Of a stretch of 64,000 nt of DNA, positions 17,114 through 25,401 are shown piece by piece. Position 1 is the first letter of the stretch; every line of letters starts with the position of its first letter. The DNA comes from Caldalkalibacillus salinus (lineage in GTDB: Bacteria > Bacillota > Bacilli > Caldalkalibacillales > JCM-10596), in contig NZ_JAERVL010000001.1 in assembly GCF_016745835.1 (NCBI RefSeq), positions 1 to 64,000 on the forward strand. Reading direction: 5' to 3'. A program made the position numbers and the translations under genes. The notes beneath the pieces were generated by a model that saw nothing but the letters and a program-made list of their open reading frames with translations, searched no databases and was not told the origin of the DNA.

Positions 17114-17984
17114 ATTTTTGAGATAATGTATTCTGTTTGCGGTAGGTAGAAGGGGACATCCCTTCACATTTCCTAAACACACGGCTGAAGTGGACATTGT
17201 TTTTAAACCCCACTAGTCTAGCGATGTCCGTCATTTTTGCGTTCGTTTCCATTAACAAACGCTGGGCCTGATGAATGCGCACCGTATTGATATAAGCCAC
17301 AATATTACAACCGGTGACCTGTCTGAACAAACGACTGATATACTGTTCATTGAGATGAAAGTGTTGGGACAGATGTGAGAGCGAGAGATTTTGACTATAG
17401 TATTCATTAATATACTGTATGATCTCAGCAATCATGGCCGAGCGATGGGGAAAGGATACATTAAATGGGGAGGAACCCGTGCTTGGATGACCGTTTTGCT
17501 GCTCTAATATACGCTGACATTCAACAAGGAGTTGTACAAGTAACGAGCGAATGTAAACTTGGACATAAGCGTCATGCACCACATACTCTTCTTTTAACCT
17601 TTCCATGATTTGAGTAATGAGCGCTCGTCGCTTGGCGGGGATGTAAAAAATGTTCGGTCCCGACTCAAACAATGGATACAGGAGAGATTGATCCTCGTCT
17701 TGCAATAGTGACTCACGGAAATTGATCACAATCCTCTTATGTCTGGGCGTATCCTTCGTGACGGTTTTGTGTACCACGTTCTTGTTAATTAACACCATAT
17801 GGTTGGCATGTACCGTATATTGCTTGCCATCGATGAGGTACAGTCGCTTGCCTTCTAATAGATAATACATTTCATAATCATCATGAAGGTGAAACCGTTG
17901 CATACCTACTTTAGAAGCATCGTGGGTATTGTAATGAATATAGAAGGAACGGCTCCTTTGAGAAATATCCACTTGTTGTAGCAT
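17109..17984 (-). CDS. AraC family regulator with cupin sensor domain
   Basis: 291 residues. The N-terminal cupin-type AraC_binding domain (HLHDDYEMYYLLEGKRLYLIDG, near residues 30-52) senses a small sugar ligand by family precedent. The C-terminal about 100 residues form the two helix-turn-helix AraC domain (LSLSHLSQHFHLNEQYISRLF and ARLVGFKNNVHFSRVFRK). It is directly upstream of the pectate lyase gene on the same strand and probably regulates it; both may be co-transcribed. The start has GGAGGT eight bases before it. The inducer is unknown; a pectin-derived saccharide is a guess from context. Confidence 0.88.
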   Translation of the reverse strand: MLQQVDISQRSRSFYIHYNTHDASKVGMQRFHLHDDYEMYYLLEGKRLYLIDGKQYTVHANHMVLINKNVVHKTVTKDTPRHKRIVINFRESLLQDEDQSLLYPLFESGPNIFYIPAKRRALITQIMERLKEEYVVHDAYVQVYIRSLLVQLLVECQRILEQQNGHPSTGSSPFNVSFPHRSAMIAEIIQYINEYYSQNLSLSHLSQHFHLNEQYISRLFRQVTGCNIVAYINTVRIHQAQRLLMETNAKMTDIARLVGFKNNVHFSRVFRKCEGMSPSTYRKQNTLSQKL

Positions 17985-18379
17985 CCAGCATACCTCCTCA
18001 CTTATGACACTCGTTTGTTTAATGCAGTAATGAAATACTACGGTAAAGATGTTGGAAAACCCTTCTTAAATAAAACAAACCGAGAAGAAAAAGAGTGGTT
18101 TCATAGGATGCATCAAGCTGTATATATTTTTTTGATCGAACGTTCTTTCGCTGACAGCACTCTGACCTATGTGTCTGTTAAACTGAATCTAAGAAGATCT
18201 TAGTCGGATTCATTTATTTGACGGTGTGTAAAGTTATCGGCATAGGCTGGGACATATTTTAAATGCTATTATTAAAGAGGCGTAATAAGTTCTAGTCGTA
18301 CATACATAATAGGACTATTTAAACATCCAGTTATTTTTATAGTTGGTCTACAATCTTTTTGGAAGAGTAAGGTGATTAT
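17985..18379. other. Intergenic region between divergent AraC and HIT genes
   Basis: No supported gene. An open frame at 18015-18203 lacks a ribosome site and family features. An imperfect hairpin (CTAAGA with TCTTAG near 18193-18207) is followed by an AT-rich stretch. No strong promoter was picked out for the HIT gene, although a TTGACG occurs at about 18217. Confidence 0.3.
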
Positions 18380-18754
18380 ATGTCAAAGTGTCCATTTTGT
18401 AATTTAAAAGCTGAACAAAAGGTGATTGAAAATGACCTTGCCATAGGTTTTTATGATTTATATCCAGTCCAGAAAGGTCATTTGCTGATCATCCCCAAGC
18501 GACATGTTGCCACATATTTTGAAGCTACAGAAGAAGAAGTCAAGGCGATCCATCAATTGTTACACAAAGGCAAAGAATTAATTGATCAAGAGTATGATCC
18601 TGATGGATACAACATCGGTGTTAACATAGGTGAGTATGGAGGTCAAACAGTCATGCATCTTCATGTTCACCTTATTCCAAGGTATAAAGGTGATATAGGA
18701 GATCCTAGAGGAGGTATTCGCAAAGCGATCCCTAATCTAGTCCAATATCCTTAA
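18380..18754 (+). CDS. HIT family protein (nucleotide hydrolase/transferase)
   Basis: 124-residue histidine-triad protein. The catalytic HxHxH motif is His93, His95 and His97 in MHLHVHLIPR; the N-terminal CPFCNL is the zinc-finger-like start seen in bacterial Hit proteins. HIT enzymes hydrolyse or transfer nucleotides (AMP-lysine, Ap4A and similar). It is 35 bases upstream of two PLD-helicase genes on the same strand and in the same AT-rich block, so I treat it as the first gene of that operon. A housekeeping HIT protein placed here by chance is the alternative. Confidence 0.92.
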   Translation: MSKCPFCNLKAEQKVIENDLAIGFYDLYPVQKGHLLIIPKRHVATYFEATEEEVKAIHQLLHKGKELIDQEYDPDGYNIGVNIGEYGGQTVMHLHVHLIPRYKGDIGDPRGGIRKAIPNLVQYP

Positions 18755-18789
18755 GTTTGTTCGAATATATCAATAAGGGGGGTGGAACT

Positions 18790-21246
18790 ATGAATCATTC
18801 GACAAAGCTAATCACAAACAACCTTATTGAAGAGATAAAAGAAAATATCGAACAATCTACCTCGGTTTATGTGCTCGTATCTTTCGTCATGAAATCAGGT
18901 GTTGAGTTATTGAGCCCTCATTTAATACGAGCTATGCAAAAAGGGACTGAGATTAAAATACTTTGTGGAGACTACCTATATGTCACACAACCGGAAGCAT
19001 TACAAGTATTAACAAATTTAAACCATCATAATTTAGAAGTGAGAATGTGGCAGAGTAGAGGGGTTTCCTTCCATCCTAAATCGTATATCTTTCAAAGAGA
19101 TGCCAATAACGGTCTATTAGTTGTGGGTTCCTCTAACTTATCTCACTCTGCACTTAAAGACGGACATGAATGGAATCTTTCAGTTGAAGCAAGCACACAA
19201 CAACAAACTTATGAAGAAGCGATCGATCAATTTATGAAGTTGTTTTACCATGAGCAGACACTCCCTTTAAATAAGGAGACATTAAAGCAATATAAACAAG
19301 AGCATGCGTTATTTCATCAAACATATAGAGATTTAGCACAGAAATGGACAGAACAGGAAGAATTAAGCTTAATGTTGTCTCATAATCAAGAGACCGAACA
19401 AACGATAAAGGTAAGGGAAAAGAAGGTTGCTTATGGTGAAGAGACACAAGAGATTAAGCCAAGACCCGCCCAAAAAGAAGCATTAGAAGAATTAAAAAAT
19501 ACCTTGGAAGAAGGATATGACAAAGCACTTGTCGTAATGGCGACTGGGTTAGGCAAAACATACTTAGTAGGTTTCTTTGCTTTAAATTATGAAAGAATTC
19601 TATTTATTGCTCATCGTGAGGAGATACTGTATCAAGCGCAGTCCTCATTTGAGCGTATTATGCCTCGTCATAATTTTGGAATCTATAACGCCAAAGAAAA
19701 GAATACAGAGGCTAATTGTATATTTGCTTCCATATTCACTTTGGCAAATAAAGCTCACTTAGAGAAATTTGACCCAACTGATTTTGATCTGATTATCATT
19801 GATGAGTTTCACCATGCTGCCGCTCATACATATCAAAAGGTCATAGATTATTTCGATCCTCGTTTCTTACTGGGGATCACAGCAACGCCAGACAGAATGG
19901 ATAACAAGGACGTTTACGCCATTTGTGATGGCAATGTGGCATATAGGTTACATTTTTTAGATGCTATACAAAATGGGTGGCTTTGCCCTTTCGAATATCA
20001 TGGTGTTTATGATGAGATAGATTACTCTCAGATTAGCTGGTTAGGTAAAAAATATGATGAAAAAGAATTACTGGAAGCACAGGTACAAAATCACGTTGCC
20101 GATAATATTTATAATGCTTGGAAGAAACATAAACAATCAAGAACGATCGCTTTTTGTTCATCCGTCAAACAAGCGGACTATTTAGCAAGATATTTTCAGG
20201 ATCAAGGTGTTCATAGTTTAGCCCTCCATTCAAAAGAGATTAATATAAGTAGAAATAAAGCCATTCAATGGCTTGAAACAGGAGAAATTGAAGCAATTTT
20301 TACCGTCGATTTATTTAATGAAGGCGTTGATATTCCATCGGTAGATACGCTTTTATTCGTTAGACCAACAGAGTCTCTCACCGTTTTCACTCAACAAATC
20401 GGGCGTGGTTTAAGATTGGCAGAGGATAAGGAATATTGCACCGTTATAGATCTTATTGGTAACTACAAAAATGCGGACATTAAACTGTCAGTACTGAGCA
20501 CTGAGGGGATGGAGGGAACATTACAACGGGGGAAAGCCAACATAGTGCCAGTCATACCAGACAACTGCAAACTCAACCTTGATACGAAGGTGATCAACCT
20601 TCTAGAAGAGTTAAAGAAAAAGAGACAACCTAGAAAAGAAAGTTTAAGAGAAGCTTACTTTGACTTAAAGCAGGAACTTGGTCAAAGACCGTCTTATCTT
20701 GAATTTCATTTGCAAGCGAGTGCCGAAAGTCACATGATTAGACAAGAGTTTAAAAGTTACATTGGTTTTTTGTCATGGTTAAAAGATCTCACCGTGGAAG
20801 AGGAAGAAATATATCATCAACACCAAAATTGGTTCAGGGAAGTAGAAAGAACATCAATGGCCAAAAGCTACAAAATGATTGTATTACAATATATGCTCAA
20901 CAAAGGTGTAAAGGATTGGTTACAACCTGTGACACCTGATGAAGTCTCTTCATTTTTTCATCAATACCTTACAGAAAAGGAATATAGAAAAAGAATAGAT
21001 TTCTCTGACAAAGCCTCCAGAAAACTATGGGAGTACAACAAAGAGAAAATAAGTAAATTAATCACAGACATGCCCATGACCAAATGGAGTGGGAGCTCAA
21101 AAGGTTTAGTGACCTTTGAAGATGGATTATTTAAAATTAACATAGACGTAAAATACGAAGATTTAGAAGTGGTACATAACTGGACTCAGCAGATATGTGA
21201 ATATCGTTTACATGCCCATTTTGAGAGGAAAGGTAATAGGAGCTGA
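18790..21246 (+). CDS. PLD-nuclease/SF2 helicase protein, first of a tandem pair
   Basis: 818 residues. The N-terminal PLD/HKD nuclease domain (about 1-180) has a single HxK motif in FHPKSYIFQRD (near residue 93) and GSSNLSHSAL after it; one HKD copy implies a dimeric active site. The SF2 helicase core follows: Walker A in MATGLGKT (near 250), DEFHHAAA (near 338), GITATPDR, VDLFNEGVDIPSVD and motif VI QQIGRGLRLAE. The last 220 residues (from about 600) match nothing I know and lack the DUF3427 signature of the next gene. ATG at 18790 follows GGGGGGTGG; a TTG 33 bases upstream is less likely. The layout resembles ATP-dependent, modification-dependent restriction enzymes. Probable role: DNA restriction or phage defence (inference). 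Confidence 0.85.
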   Translation: MNHSTKLITNNLIEEIKENIEQSTSVYVLVSFVMKSGVELLSPHLIRAMQKGTEIKILCGDYLYVTQPEALQVLTNLNHHNLEVRMWQSRGVSFHPKSYIFQRDANNGLLVVGSSNLSHSALKDGHEWNLSVEASTQQQTYEEAIDQFMKLFYHEQTLPLNKETLKQYKQEHALFHQTYRDLAQKWTEQEELSLMLSHNQETEQTIKVREKKVAYGEETQEIKPRPAQKEALEELKNTLEEGYDKALVVMATGLGKTYLVGFFALNYERILFIAHREEILYQAQSSFERIMPRHNFGIYNAKEKNTEANCIFASIFTLANKAHLEKFDPTDFDLIIIDEFHHAAAHTYQKVIDYFDPRFLLGITATPDRMDNKDVYAICDGNVAYRLHFLDAIQNGWLCPFEYHGVYDEIDYSQISWLGKKYDEKELLEAQVQNHVADNIYNAWKKHKQSRTIAFCSSVKQADYLARYFQDQGVHSLALHSKEINISRNKAIQWLETGEIEAIFTVDLFNEGVDIPSVDTLLFVRPTESLTVFTQQIGRGLRLAEDKEYCTVIDLIGNYKNADIKLSVLSTEGMEGTLQRGKANIVPVIPDNCKLNLDTKVINLLEELKKKRQPRKESLREAYFDLKQELGQRPSYLEFHLQASAESHMIRQEFKSYIGFLSWLKDLTVEEEEIYHQHQNWFREVERTSMAKSYKMIVLQYMLNKGVKDWLQPVTPDEVSSFFHQYLTEKEYRKRIDFSDKASRKLWEYNKEKISKLITDMPMTKWSGSSKGLVTFEDGLFKINIDVKYEDLEVVHNWTQQICEYRLHAHFERKGNRS

Positions 21247-21250
21247 TATT

Positions 21251-24200
21251 ATGCTCAAAAAAGGACTTTATGAAGAAATTATTAACAAGCAGCTCAGAGA
21301 AGAACTCAAGCACCTAGATGATACCTACGATATTGAAAAAGAATCGATAGATGTAGAAGACGCTAGAAAGGTGCTTTCTGCCTATATATCACATGTGACC
21401 AGAAGAGCGTTGCATTATGTCAGAGATCAAGAAAAAGACCCTTCAGATGCCTTACTGGCTCAAATCAAGACATGCAATGATATCATTCAGACACTAAGTG
21501 AAAAGCTCGATGAAGATGAGTTTAATTCATTACATATAGAGGAAAAAGGCGAAGTGCTACACTCCGTTTATAGTAAATTAAATACAATAGACAAGATGAA
21601 GAACAGTAAACCGATAAGACCAGTGACGCCACTTTCTCAAAGCTCATTGTTCACAGGATCTAACTTTGAACCTAACATGCTGAGTGAATTAAAAAAAGAA
21701 ATTCTATCGTCAGATCGCATTGACTTTCTTGTTTCCTTTATTAAATGGAGTGGTTTAAGGGTGATTATGGAGGAGCTTGAGAAGTTTACGCAAAGCGGTG
21801 GGCAGTTAAGGGTCATTACCACCTCGTACATGGAAGCAACCGATTATAAAGCGATTATGGAATTGAGCCAGCTTAAAAACACAGACATTAAGATATCATA
21901 TGATGTTGAAAGGACACGCTTACATGCTAAAGCGTATTTATTTAAGCGTGACACAGGGTTTAGCACTGCCTATATCGGTTCCTCTAATCTATCGAACCCT
22001 GCTCTTACATCGGGACTGGAATGGAATATGAAGGTCACAGAAAAAGATTCCTTTGACATTATCAAAAAGTTTGAAGCCACCTTTGAAAGTTATTGGAACG
22101 ATAGTGAATTTAAAACCTTTCAAGCAGATCAGGAACAGGATCATGAAAGGTTGAAACGCGCCTTAAAGAAAAAGGGGGTGCACGAAGCAGATTTCTCTTT
22201 CTCTTTTCATATCGAGCCCTATCATTATCAGCAAGAGATGCTTGAGAAACTGCAGGTTGAAAGGGAAGTGTTTGGTAGAAATAAAAATTTACTAGTGGCA
22301 GCTACAGGGGTGGGGAAAACGGTCGTTTCCGCCTTTGATTACCGCCGCTTCAGAAAGAAGAACGGACAACAGGCACGCCTGTTATTTGTAGCGCATAGAG
22401 AAGAGATCTTAAAACAAAGCCGAGATACCTTTCGAGCAATATTAAATGATTACAACTTTGGTGATTTATTAGTAGGGGGACATGTTCCAGAACGTTTAGA
22501 CCATCTTTTTGTCAGTGTACAAAGTCTGAATAGTACCAACCTTTATGAAAATACAGAAACGACCTACTATGACTACATTATTGTTGACGAATTCCATCAT
22601 GCCGCTGCTAAGTCCTACCAAAAACTACTAGAATATTATAATCCAAAGGTATTACTAGGGTTAACGGCCACACCAGAAAGGAGAGATGGGGGGGACATCT
22701 TTTCATATTTTGATCATGTCGTAGCTTCTGAGATGAGGCTGCCAGAAGCGATTAACAAAAAGCTTTTAAGCCCTTTTCAGTATTTTTGTGTTACGGATAC
22801 CGAAGATTTATCTAAACTTAAATGGCGTCATAAAGGCTACGACATAAATGAACTAGAGCATGTTTATACAGATAATAAAGTCAGAAGTAACCAAATCGTT
22901 AAAAGTTTGTATAAGTACGTTACAGACGTTGATGAAGTTAAAGGACTTGGTTTCTGTGTGAGTATTAAACATGCTGAATATATGGCCCATTTCTTTAATC
23001 AAAAAGGGATTCGTGCAGTTTACTTACATGGCGGCTCAGATAAAGAGACGAGGCTTAGTGCCAAGCAAAGACTGATTAATGGTGATATTAAGTTGATATT
23101 TGTCGTCGACCTCTACAACGAGGGGGTTGATATACCTGAGGTTAATACAGTTCTTTTCCTGCGTCCAACAGAAAGCTTAACGGTGTTTTTACAACAGCTC
23201 GGACGAGGGCTAAGGCTTGCTGAAGGGAAGGAGTGCCTCACGGTTTTAGACTTTGTGGGACGAGCTCACCAAAACTATAACTTCGAAGAGAAATTTAGAG
23301 CCTTAATAGGGAAAACAAAGCATTCAGTACGCCACTATGTAGAGCAGGGCTTTTTTAACGTACCTAAAGGTAGTTTTATTCAGTTAGAGAAACAAGCAAA
23401 GGAAAACATCTTAAGTAACATCAAAACTAGTATGAATACTCGCTCAGGTCTAGTAAAGAAACTAAAATACTTCAAAGAAGATACAGGGTTAGACGTGACT
23501 TTAGAAAACGTCCTGGAACACTATCGTATGTCTTTGTATGACTTTTATGGCAAAAATGGAGACCGATCTTTTGTGAGACTTGGAGTTGAAGCGGGTATCT
23601 TTGAGGAATTTATACACCCGGATGAGAAGAAAATAACGAAAAGGCTACCACATTTGCTTCATCTTAACTCAAGAAAACTATTATCGTTTCTTTTGAACTA
23701 CATACAGCACGGGGCTATGCATACGAAAGAAGAAACACAAATGCTAGCGATGTTTTACTATTCGTTCTATAAAGACGTGCCATATAAAGAAGGGTTTACT
23801 TCAATAGAAGAAGGTGTTAAACATGTGCTGCGTTCACAACAAATGACGTATGAAATAAAAAGCATACTAAGCTATAACTATCAGACATTAGACCAAATGG
23901 AGATACAGCATGACCTTAATTTTACCTGTCCACTCGGTGTACACTCTTCTTATTCAAAAGCACAGATTATGGCAGCGTTAGGTTATTTTAATGACGAAAG
24001 GGCCCCATCTTTTCGTGAAGGTGTTAAATACTTTGCAGATAAAAAACTGGATGTTTTTTTCGTTACTTTAAATAAGTCAGAAAAAGACTTCTCACCGTCG
24101 ACACTTTACGAGGACTACGCTATTAACGAACGTTTATTTCATTGGCAAACCCAGAGTGGTGTGTCAGAGAAGACACCCACAGCTCAAAGGTATATTAACC

Positions 24201-24397
24201 ATCGGGAACTAAACCATCAAGTTGCTCTTTTTGTTAGAGAATATAGAAAAGAAAACGGGTACACTGCACCGTTCATTTTTTTAGGAACCGTTGAATATGT
24301 CAATCATTCAGGAAATAAGCCGATGAGCTTTAAATGGAAACTAAAACATCCAATGCCACCATCGCTTGTTCCTAAAGCAAATAAGAATATATTATAG
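21251..24397 (+). CDS. SauUSI-like PLD-nuclease/SF2 helicase with DUF3427 domain (putative type IV restriction enzyme)
   Basis: 1048 residues. An N-terminal helical region (1-150) precedes a PLD domain with LHAKAYLFKRD (near 227) and GSSNLSNPAL; then the SF2 core with AATGVGKT (near 351), DEFHHAAAKS (near 443), GLTATPERR and QQLGRGLRLAE (near 650); then DUF3427 from about 770 to the end (PLGVHSSYSKAQIMAALG, FLGTVEYVNH). SauUSI of Staphylococcus aureus, which cuts DNA with 5-methylcytosine using ATP, has the same order of nuclease, helicase and C-terminal reader. It starts four bases after the stop of the first helicase, with AGGAG nine bases before the ATG, so the two are one operon. No methyltransferase gene is nearby, as expected for type IV. 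Target modification unknown. Confidence 0.88.
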   Translation: MLKKGLYEEIINKQLREELKHLDDTYDIEKESIDVEDARKVLSAYISHVTRRALHYVRDQEKDPSDALLAQIKTCNDIIQTLSEKLDEDEFNSLHIEEKGEVLHSVYSKLNTIDKMKNSKPIRPVTPLSQSSLFTGSNFEPNMLSELKKEILSSDRIDFLVSFIKWSGLRVIMEELEKFTQSGGQLRVITTSYMEATDYKAIMELSQLKNTDIKISYDVERTRLHAKAYLFKRDTGFSTAYIGSSNLSNPALTSGLEWNMKVTEKDSFDIIKKFEATFESYWNDSEFKTFQADQEQDHERLKRALKKKGVHEADFSFSFHIEPYHYQQEMLEKLQVEREVFGRNKNLLVAATGVGKTVVSAFDYRRFRKKNGQQARLLFVAHREEILKQSRDTFRAILNDYNFGDLLVGGHVPERLDHLFVSVQSLNSTNLYENTETTYYDYIIVDEFHHAAAKSYQKLLEYYNPKVLLGLTATPERRDGGDIFSYFDHVVASEMRLPEAINKKLLSPFQYFCVTDTEDLSKLKWRHKGYDINELEHVYTDNKVRSNQIVKSLYKYVTDVDEVKGLGFCVSIKHAEYMAHFFNQKGIRAVYLHGGSDKETRLSAKQRLINGDIKLIFVVDLYNEGVDIPEVNTVLFLRPTESLTVFLQQLGRGLRLAEGKECLTVLDFVGRAHQNYNFEEKFRALIGKTKHSVRHYVEQGFFNVPKGSFIQLEKQAKENILSNIKTSMNTRSGLVKKLKYFKEDTGLDVTLENVLEHYRMSLYDFYGKNGDRSFVRLGVEAGIFEEFIHPDEKKITKRLPHLLHLNSRKLLSFLLNYIQHGAMHTKEETQMLAMFYYSFYKDVPYKEGFTSIEEGVKHVLRSQQMTYEIKSILSYNYQTLDQMEIQHDLNFTCPLGVHSSYSKAQIMAALGYFNDERAPSFREGVKYFADKKLDVFFVTLNKSEKDFSPSTLYEDYAINERLFHWQTQSGVSEKTPTAQRYINHRELNHQVALFVREYRKENGYTAPFIFLGTVEYVNHSGNKPMSFKWKLKHPMPPSLVPKANKNIL

Positions 24398-24479
24398 ATC
24401 TAGTCTAGATAGATGCATGACCCAAACTAAGAGTGTAGCTTGTGACATGTCATTTATTTAGGTTGATCGTTAGGTTAAG

Positions 24480-24510
24480 AACGCCTTATAGAATTTCTAT
24501 AGGGCGTTTA
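24480..24510. terminator. Bidirectional terminator after the helicase operon
   Basis: AACGCCTTATAG (24480-24491), loop AATTT, CTATAGGGCGTT (24497-24508): a 12-pair stem with one G-U pair, between convergent genes. Confidence 0.75.
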
Positions 24511-24517
24511 AGTTTAT

Positions 24518-24874
24518 TTAGTATATAGATTCGTCTTCATGTTTAAATTCACTGTCAATTTCATCTGGATGTGTATTATTATCAACTGTAGCTACATCAA
24601 TCTGGAATACTAGCTCAGACCCCACTTTATATATGTAAATGATCTCTGGTTCGTCTTTAAAGACGACATTAGCTGAGTAGAGTGGAAGTTTTCCTATGGT
24701 GGTTTTTGTGATTTCAAATTCTTCTTGGTTATAATCTTTATCATCCAACAAGTGAGCTGTTACTTTCTTCTCTATATTGTAATGTTGATACTCAATAAAC
24801 AAAAAGGGCGCGATTATCATAATAGTGACAAAAGTGACAATAACAATTAATATAATCCTCTTTTTATTCCTCAT
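24518..24874 (-). CDS. Small membrane-anchored protein, DUF3139-like
   Basis: 118 residues. A basic start (MRNKKR) and one membrane helix (residues 7-28, IILIVIVTFVTIMIIAPFLFI) are followed by an extracytoplasmic domain of about 85 residues with YSANVVFKDEPEIIYIYKV. This fits the DUF3139 family of short Bacillus proteins of unknown function. Convergent with the helicase operon and on the edge of it; whether it belongs with that operon is unclear. Confidence 0.6.
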   Translation of the reverse strand: MRNKKRIILIVIVTFVTIMIIAPFLFIEYQHYNIEKKVTAHLLDDKDYNQEEFEITKTTIGKLPLYSANVVFKDEPEIIYIYKVGSELVFQIDVATVDNNTHPDEIDSEFKHEDESIY

Positions 24875-25401
24875 CTAATACCCCCTTGTTCAAATGTCTA
24901 CTGCTTCTTAACTACCCGTTACTTTGTAATGCTTTGCTTTACAGAAAAAGCCTCGCTAAATCCCCCACATTACCATACCCTTTGATATGGGGATGAAAGG
25001 TTAGCAATGGCTTAGTTCATTATATCAAACACTTAGGGGAGAAAGAATCTCAATAGTTAATGAATTTCTATAAAGTTAAAAATTAACTATAGTACATTAA
25101 AAAAATGCGGACTGAGAGGATTGGAATGAAGGCCCTAAAGTAAAAATGAGAAGATTTCCAATTCTCATTCCGGTCATATGTCCGTACAAATGAAGTTGGC
25201 GTTTCCAATTCATGAGCTATAAATGCTAAATATTGCAAAAATTTTAACAAATAAAGGCAGGATTTTCAGAAAAAAGGATGAATTTGTAATGACAAGAGGG
25301 GGTGAGGGAGGTAGAAGTGGCTAAGTTATAAGTACAACTTTTGTGAAATAATGAGTGACTGATGGCTAAAATGAGATTCTATTTGTGGAGGGAGAGCTGA
25401 G
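24875..25401. other. Intergenic region with two foldable elements
   Basis: No gene seen. At 24949-25012, AGCC, GCTAA and TCCCC pair in order with GGGGA, TTAGC and GGCT. At 25108-25184, CGGAC pairs with GTCCG and GGAATGA (25123-25129) with TCATTCC (25165-25171), with an alternative GAGAA/TTCTC stem. Either could be a regulatory RNA, a leader of the GH43-GH51 gene or a decayed repeat. No terminator T-run follows them. Confidence 0.3.

Noticed and set aside
18015-18203. 62-codon open frame upstream of the HIT gene
   Set aside because: No ribosome site and no recognisable features; the region fits a promoter region better.
24949-25012. Terminator reading of the long stem-loop
   Set aside because: No T-run on either strand and a bidirectional terminator already lies at 24480 between the convergent genes.
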